DNA from: Blepharisma japonicum
Taxonomy: Eukaryota > Ciliophora > Heterotrichea > Heterotrichida > Blepharismidae
DNA length: 64,000 nucleotides
Direction of reading: 5' to 3'
NCBI GenBank assembly: GCA_949751835.1
Contig: CATKHK010000001.1
Span: forward strand, 558,001 to 622,000
Below the pieces are notes generated by a model. That model saw only the letters and a program-made list of their open reading frames with translations. It did not search any database and was not told where the DNA came from. A program made the translations under genes and the position numbers. Positions 59,145 to 64,000 of this stretch are shown one piece after another (the first letter of the stretch is position 1; every line of letters starts with the position of its first letter).

Positions 59145-59627
59145 ATTAGTTATAATTGAATTAAAAATAGATTAATTAAAATTGTCTAAAAGGATATTAG
59201 AAAATAATACCAAATTACTAAGTCTAATTTTTTATTTTTATTTGCACTTTATTCCTAATAATGTTTGATAATTTCAATGAAGAATTAACATGCTGATTTT
59301 TCCATTTTAATAGATAATCTTAAAATCCGAATTTTGGTTTCCTTTGAACTTTAATTTGCTATGACGCTGTTAAAGCATATACCTAGAGGAAATTGAATGC
59401 AGAAAGCTATATTAAATATATAATTAGATACTTAAAGTAATAAATAAATTTTATGCATTCATTCGTATCAATTTCGATGACCTAATGAATGGGAAGAATA
59501 AATAAAGCATTTGTTTATATATATCAGGCTTAGATGTCCCTTACTCTGCATCACCTATCAAGGTAAATTTATCATCACTCAAATATTTATTATTATCCGG
59601 CCATTTAATTATATTTTATTGTTAAAT
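59145..59627. other. AT-rich intergenic region
   Basis: No gene supported between the lysozyme-like cluster and the RCC1 gene. An apparent plus-strand reading near 59511 is the antisense of the RCC1 gene's C-terminus and is not counted. Confidence 0.4.
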
Positions 59628-61469
59628 TTAATCATCAACTCCAAGCATCCTTCGATGAGCCACATTCAGCAGCTTCCTCAGCTCAACATTTTCAACCATA
59701 AGCTCAAACATTTTTTTCATCACATCATCGAATTTTTTTTGGCTATTAATTTTAGTTTTAAATCTATCAAGATCCAGTTCTCCTCTCTCGATCCTTCGCT
59801 CAGATTTTGTGATTATATCAATTAAGTACTCATTTAAGTTTTTCTCAGTTTTCGGCAATTGTCCATTTGTGATCACTTTATCAAGTGAAGAAGTTTGGAT
59901 TTTTTGATAAATTCTTCATAAAGTTTCAACCATTTTCCTGTAAACTTCTTTTTCCTCTATTTTTGCTACTTCAGCTACCACATTACTGAATGCTGTTCAC
60001 AGCTGAGCTTGGCAATACAAAGAGTCTAGCACAAACTTCAAAGTATAAGCTGAAAAATTCGACATGCCCATTGAAAGGTCACTGAATTGGCCTTTTTTTT
60101 CCATAATTTTTGATGTGATCTTTTTACAATGGTAAAGGCTTGCATATATTAACTGCTCTTCTGGAGGTTTTACTTTGCTAACTCCTTCAATGAAGTCGGC
60201 TAAATTTACATAATTTTGTACCTCAAGCTTTTTCTTATAGCGATTCATTGCAAGGGATGTAATTTGTATTGATCTAAGAGATATGGAATCCTGCATCAGG
60301 TCTGCAAGCATTTTTTTGAATTTTTCGACTTCTTTGTCATCATCTAAACTGTAAAGTGTGGAAAAAAAGACAAAAGCTTGCTCTCTTGCTGCATTGAGGT
60401 CCAGCAAAATTGCATCAAACCATCCAATTCGCTTTTTACCCTTCATTTCGTAGTTTGCTTGGGTCTCCTCAACAGTTGAGTCAATCTCTTTTAGACGGCT
60501 GTGAACTTTGTAAAGTTCTGTTAGTACAGGCTTTAGATTTAAAGCAAGAGCGTCATCTACTCTTCCTTTTTTAGAAGTTGCTCTTGAAAACTTAGATCTT
60601 GTGCTTTTTGCTGCAGATCTTGCTACAGACCTTGCTTTTGATGATTTTGATATTTTAGACGCTTCTTGTGATGTAATCTGATTAATCCCAGCTGCTGAAA
60701 GACCTCCACCTAATTTTGCATCTTCCTCTTCTTGCTTTTTTATATCTTCGAGTTGTTGAGAATCAATCTCTTGAGAGCTGTTTGATTCTGAATCTTCTTC
60801 AGGAAGCTTTGGGATTGCTAAGACTTGGCTGCCTCTAAATATCAATGTTTCAACAGCCTTATTTTTAAATGTCTCAACTTGCTTGGGGTGATCCACGTCC
60901 ACCAGGGAAGAAAGACCTAGTTGGCCAACATCATTTTGACCCCATGAATACACACCAAAACTTTCAGTGATAATATAAGATGAATTACCACTGGCAAAAA
61001 TTTGACTAGCAAAAACTCCATGGGGGAACTCAACTTGTTCCGGACTTCAAAAATTTGGTAAATTTTTCTCATGGCCTAGGCCGCATTGAAAATTCTTATT
61101 ACTACCCCAAGTAAACACAATACCGTTACTAGCCATTGCAAGAACATGATTATCTCCTATTACAACATCTTCAAAAACGACATCATCTGGAACATTTATA
61201 GGAACTCTCTCAGGAATTTTTGCTTGCTTCCTTTCTAATCCCAGACCTAAGCAGCCTTCAACATTATAGCCCCATGACCATACATGTCCTAATACGTCAA
61301 TCATTACTGCAAATGAAATGCCTAGTGCCAATTTTTTAATTTTGCCAGGAGTGTCAAACTCCATAATCAGAGGAGCTGTAATATTTTGTGACCATTTACC
61401 CCAGATATAGAACGGGTCTTTTTCTATTATCTGTATATCTGCTTCCATGTTCTCTTCCTCTAAGTCCAT
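59628..61469 (-). CDS. RCC1-repeat protein with helical C-terminal half
   Basis: The 613-aa protein has several RCC1 blades in the first ~190 residues: DPFYIWGKWSQNITAPLIME, VLGHVWSWGYNVEGCLGLG, NGIVFTWGSNKNFQCGLGHE, and YSWGQNDVGQLGLSSL after a TGA-coded Trp. A Ser/Lys-rich linker (SKSSKARSVARSAAKSTRSK) leads to a long helical region (about 300-610) containing VRRSLKEIDSTVEETQ-like helices. Further TGA codons at 59994 and 59913 are Trp. Four or so blades are too few for a closed seven-blade propeller, so the fold may be partial. It is distinct from the RCC1 protein at 12583-14562. The role is unknown; candidates are GEF-like or microtubule-associated functions. Confidence 0.8.
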
Positions 61470-61585
61470 TTTTCAATTTATACGAAAATATTTATATCAG
61501 CATTTCCAATACGTTTAGATAATTATTTATTTATCCGCAGAGATAATTTCTAGAAGTGTTTAGGATTATCTTTAAATTGAGGAAC

Positions 61586-62467
61586 TTATTGATTTGGTAG
61601 TCTTTCATATTCTTGATTTGGCAATCTTTCATATTCTTGGTTAGGCTCCTGATCTTGTGGTTTGCTATGAATTGAATCATAAGTTTCTCTCGCTTTTCCT
61701 GCAATAGAGTTAAATGCACTTTTTGTTTTATCTTTTATATTTTGTACTGCTGAGCTTTGACTGATTTCTTTAATTGCGTTTGTGGTTTTTTCTTTAATGT
61801 TTTGTACTGATGGAGTTTCACTTCATTCTTTTGTTTTTTCAACAGCTGCAGAAAAGGCTTGCTTTGTTTTGGCTTCCCATTCCTGAACTATAGGCTTTTG
61901 GCTGATTTCTTTTGTTTTATCAGCAATTTTTTTCCCAATGTTCTGGGTCATAGTAAGCGCAGAGCCAAAAGTCTTACTCCAAGAAAAGCCTGATGACGAT
62001 TGCTCAGTTTGTTGACGTGGAGGCTCTGGAAACTTTCTTTCCTCTTCTTCAATCGGTAGGATTCCGATTTCTTGTGATGGCTGAGGTGCTTCATAGTTGA
62101 TTCCTTCTGCAACGATCTTTATTCTATCACGATAATATTGGGCTGCACGAGTTTTGTACTTCGAAATATTGGATGGAAGATCAGCTGGGATATTGTAATT
62201 CGCAAAGAAATCTGATAGTGCTTTATTACCACCAACTGTCATTATTTTAAGCTGTTTGATAGTCCATGTGTCCATTGATAAAGATCTAACAAAACTGATA
62301 TGCACTCCATAACCTCGATGAATTCCTGCACATTGAAGGCATAAGAAAATTCCATTGCTCACAGAAGCCCAGTCTGGATTTCTTGAAGAGCAATCGAAGC
62401 ATACGTTATTGAGTGGATCTTCTTTGAGGCGTTGAAAAATTTGTTCTGAAGTTTCCTTTGATACCAT
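61586..62467 (-). CDS. ArfGAP protein, ArfGAP1-like
   Basis: The 293-aa protein has an ArfGAP domain at residues 1-120: VCFDCSSRNPDWASVSNGIF, CLQCAGIHRGYGVHISFVRS (C4 zinc finger and Arg finger) and MDTWTIKQLKIMTVGGNKAL with Trp as TGG. A polar linker follows, then three related helical segments (SKTFGSALTMTQNIGKKIAD, SVQNIKEKTTNAIKEI, AVQNIKDKTKSAFNSI) resembling ALPS curvature-sensing or ArfGAP1-type amphipathic helices, and two copies of NQEYERLP at the end. A TGA at 61820 is Trp. I chose the ATG at 62467; the frame is open further up without an ATG. It probably regulates Arf at Golgi or endosomal membranes. Confidence 0.9.
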
Positions 62468-62775
62468 TTTTATAGCAGATGACTTATAATTCAAAATAAA
62501 TCCAAAAATATTCTATGATGTCAAAATTCAGAGTGTTTTCATTGATGAGAAGTTGAAGTAATGCAAAATGATTTGCATTTAAAATTTAAAATAGTACCAT
62601 AATCTTAAATTCACTATCAGTTATCTTGAAAATATGAATTAAAATCATTAAGACTTGAAGTATTCAAATAACTCAGATTTCTGTTGAAGAAATTAAGAAA
62701 TTGAAATCAAGATATTTTAATATTTCTATGAAGGCTTTTCTTTGCCATTATGTCTTTTAGCCTAATTATTTAAAA
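62468..62775. other. Intergenic region between divergent genes
   Basis: AT-rich spacer between the ArfGAP start and the start of the gene running off the window. Nothing specific recognised. Confidence 0.4.
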
Positions 62776-64000
62776 ATGGCTTTGCAATTAGGTTTTACTT
62801 GGAACGAAGAGCCAATAACATTCAAGAATCAGCCAGCTGTTAGCCAACCTATTATAAACCAAAAGGAAATATTTACCCTTCCTGAGCAGCTTGATTTTAA
62901 AGCTTCAGATCCTCCAATGATTGGGATTGAAAAGCCTCAGCCAATGAAATTTTCGAACAAGCCGCCAAGCCCTAAGAAACTTATCCAATATCAAGGCCAA
63001 ACAAAGAAAAAATACTGAAGTGGTCCTCAAGCTAATGTTATAAAGAAGCCAAAGTTTTCAAATTTTACAAATTTATCAAAAGATAAGCTAAAAGTTCTTG
63101 GAAAGAAAAAAGAAGTAAAAAACCATCCAAAAGTTGCTATAAAACCTCAGTGAAATGACAACACAGGCACAGCAGGCCTATTTGATCCAGTTATCTCGAA
63201 AAAAATCCCTATTGAAATCAAGCATGCTATGAACAAAAATAAATCAGACATTTCAAAAGAAAAAATTACACCACCTACTGTTTTTCAGGCTTGGGATGAT
63301 CTCCCAAGAACTCAATCAAAATCATCAAAGCCGCCTACTAATAAAAAAAAAGCAGATCCCATTTTGAGACAAAAAGAAATTCTAATTAAAGAAAATTTGG
63401 ATATCAGATTTATTGAAGACCAAGAGAGTATAGTTAAAAGGCTTCAGCAGGAACTTGATCATGAAAAAAAGGCAAGAAGACAACTTGATTCTCAATTTTC
63501 TGAAAAAATGAAAGAATTAGAAGGATATAAGGCTTTAGATCAACAAATTAAAGTCGCAAAAGAGCAATATATAAGGCAAAACCAGCAGCCAAGCCCAAAA
63601 AATATCAGAAGTACTTCAGTTGGGAAAACAAAGGAGCCACTTGAAAAGAAAGTTCAGCCTGGTGTTGTCAAGAAGCCAAACATAAAGGAAGATGTAAAAC
63701 TCATCAGACCTAAAACTGAGCCTCCAACACTTAAAAAAGTCACAAGTGAGCAGCTTTTATCACAAATTGATGTTATGAAAGAGTCACTTAATGAAGATGA
63801 AATAATTCTCGATAAAAATGGAGGAAATATGTTTGAAATTCCTACCCGTGATACAAATAAACCAACAGTTGTAAAACCTCCTACAGATTGAAACAGATCC
63901 AAATCTATTACTCCTGAGTTGCATAATGCTAAGATGAATACTAAGCAAGAAAGCAGGCTAGAAATAATTGAGCAAAGAGAGAGCTTTGCAGCCCCAGTTC
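62776..64000 (+). CDS. Basic coiled-coil protein, partial at window end
   Basis: At least 408 residues are encoded and the frame is open at base 64000, so the C-terminus is missing. TGA codons at 63016, 63151 and 63889 are Trp, joining pieces in one frame. The N-terminal part is Pro/Lys-rich (NKPPSPKKLIQYQGQTKKKY), a short coiled coil lies at about 195-265 (VKRLQQELDHEKKARRQLDS), and the rest is disordered and basic, with SPKNIRSTSVGKTKE-type segments. I recognise no family; the composition suits a microtubule- or basal-body-associated protein. The start is the first ATG after an AT-rich leader. Confidence 0.7.

Noticed and set aside
59511-59825. Plus-strand frame near the RCC1 gene end
   Set aside because: It overlaps the minus-strand RCC1 coding sequence and has a hydrophobic AT-driven composition.

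Overview
The window looks like macronuclear DNA of a heterotrich ciliate close to Blepharisma. The evidence is internal. In-frame TGA falls where conserved families have tryptophan (the ArfGAP Trp-Thr-x-x-Gln-Leu motif, RCC1 blades, lysozyme-like Trp, kinases, a Dicer-type helicase), while TAA and TAG remain the stops. Genes are also interrupted by introns of only 15 or 16 nt (16 placed here, start GT, end AG), and removing them restores family alignments and reading frames. UGA=Trp with TAA/TAG stops and 15-nt introns is, from established knowledge, the Blepharisma combination; the genus is an inference. DNA is AT-rich, genes are dense on both strands, and neighbouring gene ends are often only 12 to 50 bp apart.

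Layout. 1-5.7 kb: mitochondrial ribosomal protein L11, an acidic protein, ribosomal protein eS1 (RPS3A), a C2/coiled-coil protein, an endonuclease/exonuclease/phosphatase-fold protein and tRNA-Ser(GCU). 6-10 kb: a 1324-aa protein. 10-17.5 kb: a FYVE-like finger/STE20 kinase, a charged protein, an RCC1-repeat protein, an ArfGAP and a calcium-dependent protein kinase. 17.5-19 kb: gene-poor DNA with coding-like relics. 19-24.6 kb: a coiled-coil protein, a degenerate Nudix/amidotransferase protein, a pseudokinase-like protein and a charged protein. 24.7-31.7 kb: a type I membrane propeller protein, a divergent TCP-1-like protein, a Dicer-type helicase that ends before any RNase III domain, and an FHA/RING-CH protein. 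32-36.4 kb: an LRRC56-type leucine-rich protein, a CDPK-like pseudokinase and a cyclin. 37-45.3 kb: tRNA-Gln(UUG), a basic protein, a 1249-aa repeat protein with a GNAT-like end, a CBP3/UQCC1-like assembly factor and a C2/Pro-Tyr-rich protein. 45.3-54.2 kb: a DOP1-like protein, a zinc-finger/CaaX protein and a long coiled-coil protein. 54.7-64 kb: mitochondrial HSP60, a coiled-coil protein, three tandem lysozyme-like genes (one broken), an RCC1 protein, a second ArfGAP and a partial gene leaving the window.

There is no operon logic. Themes that recur are Ca2+/kinase signalling (two CDPK-type and one PAK-like protein, C2 domains), membrane traffic (two ArfGAPs, DOP1, zinc fingers), mitochondria (L11, CBP3-like, HSP60), cilia (LRRC56) and small-RNA machinery (Dicer-type helicase). 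Points worth following up are the Dicer-type gene (no RNase III, and a frame change that a 13-nt intron would explain), several pseudoenzymes beside intact relatives, the decaying lysozyme copy, and coding-like islands between genes.
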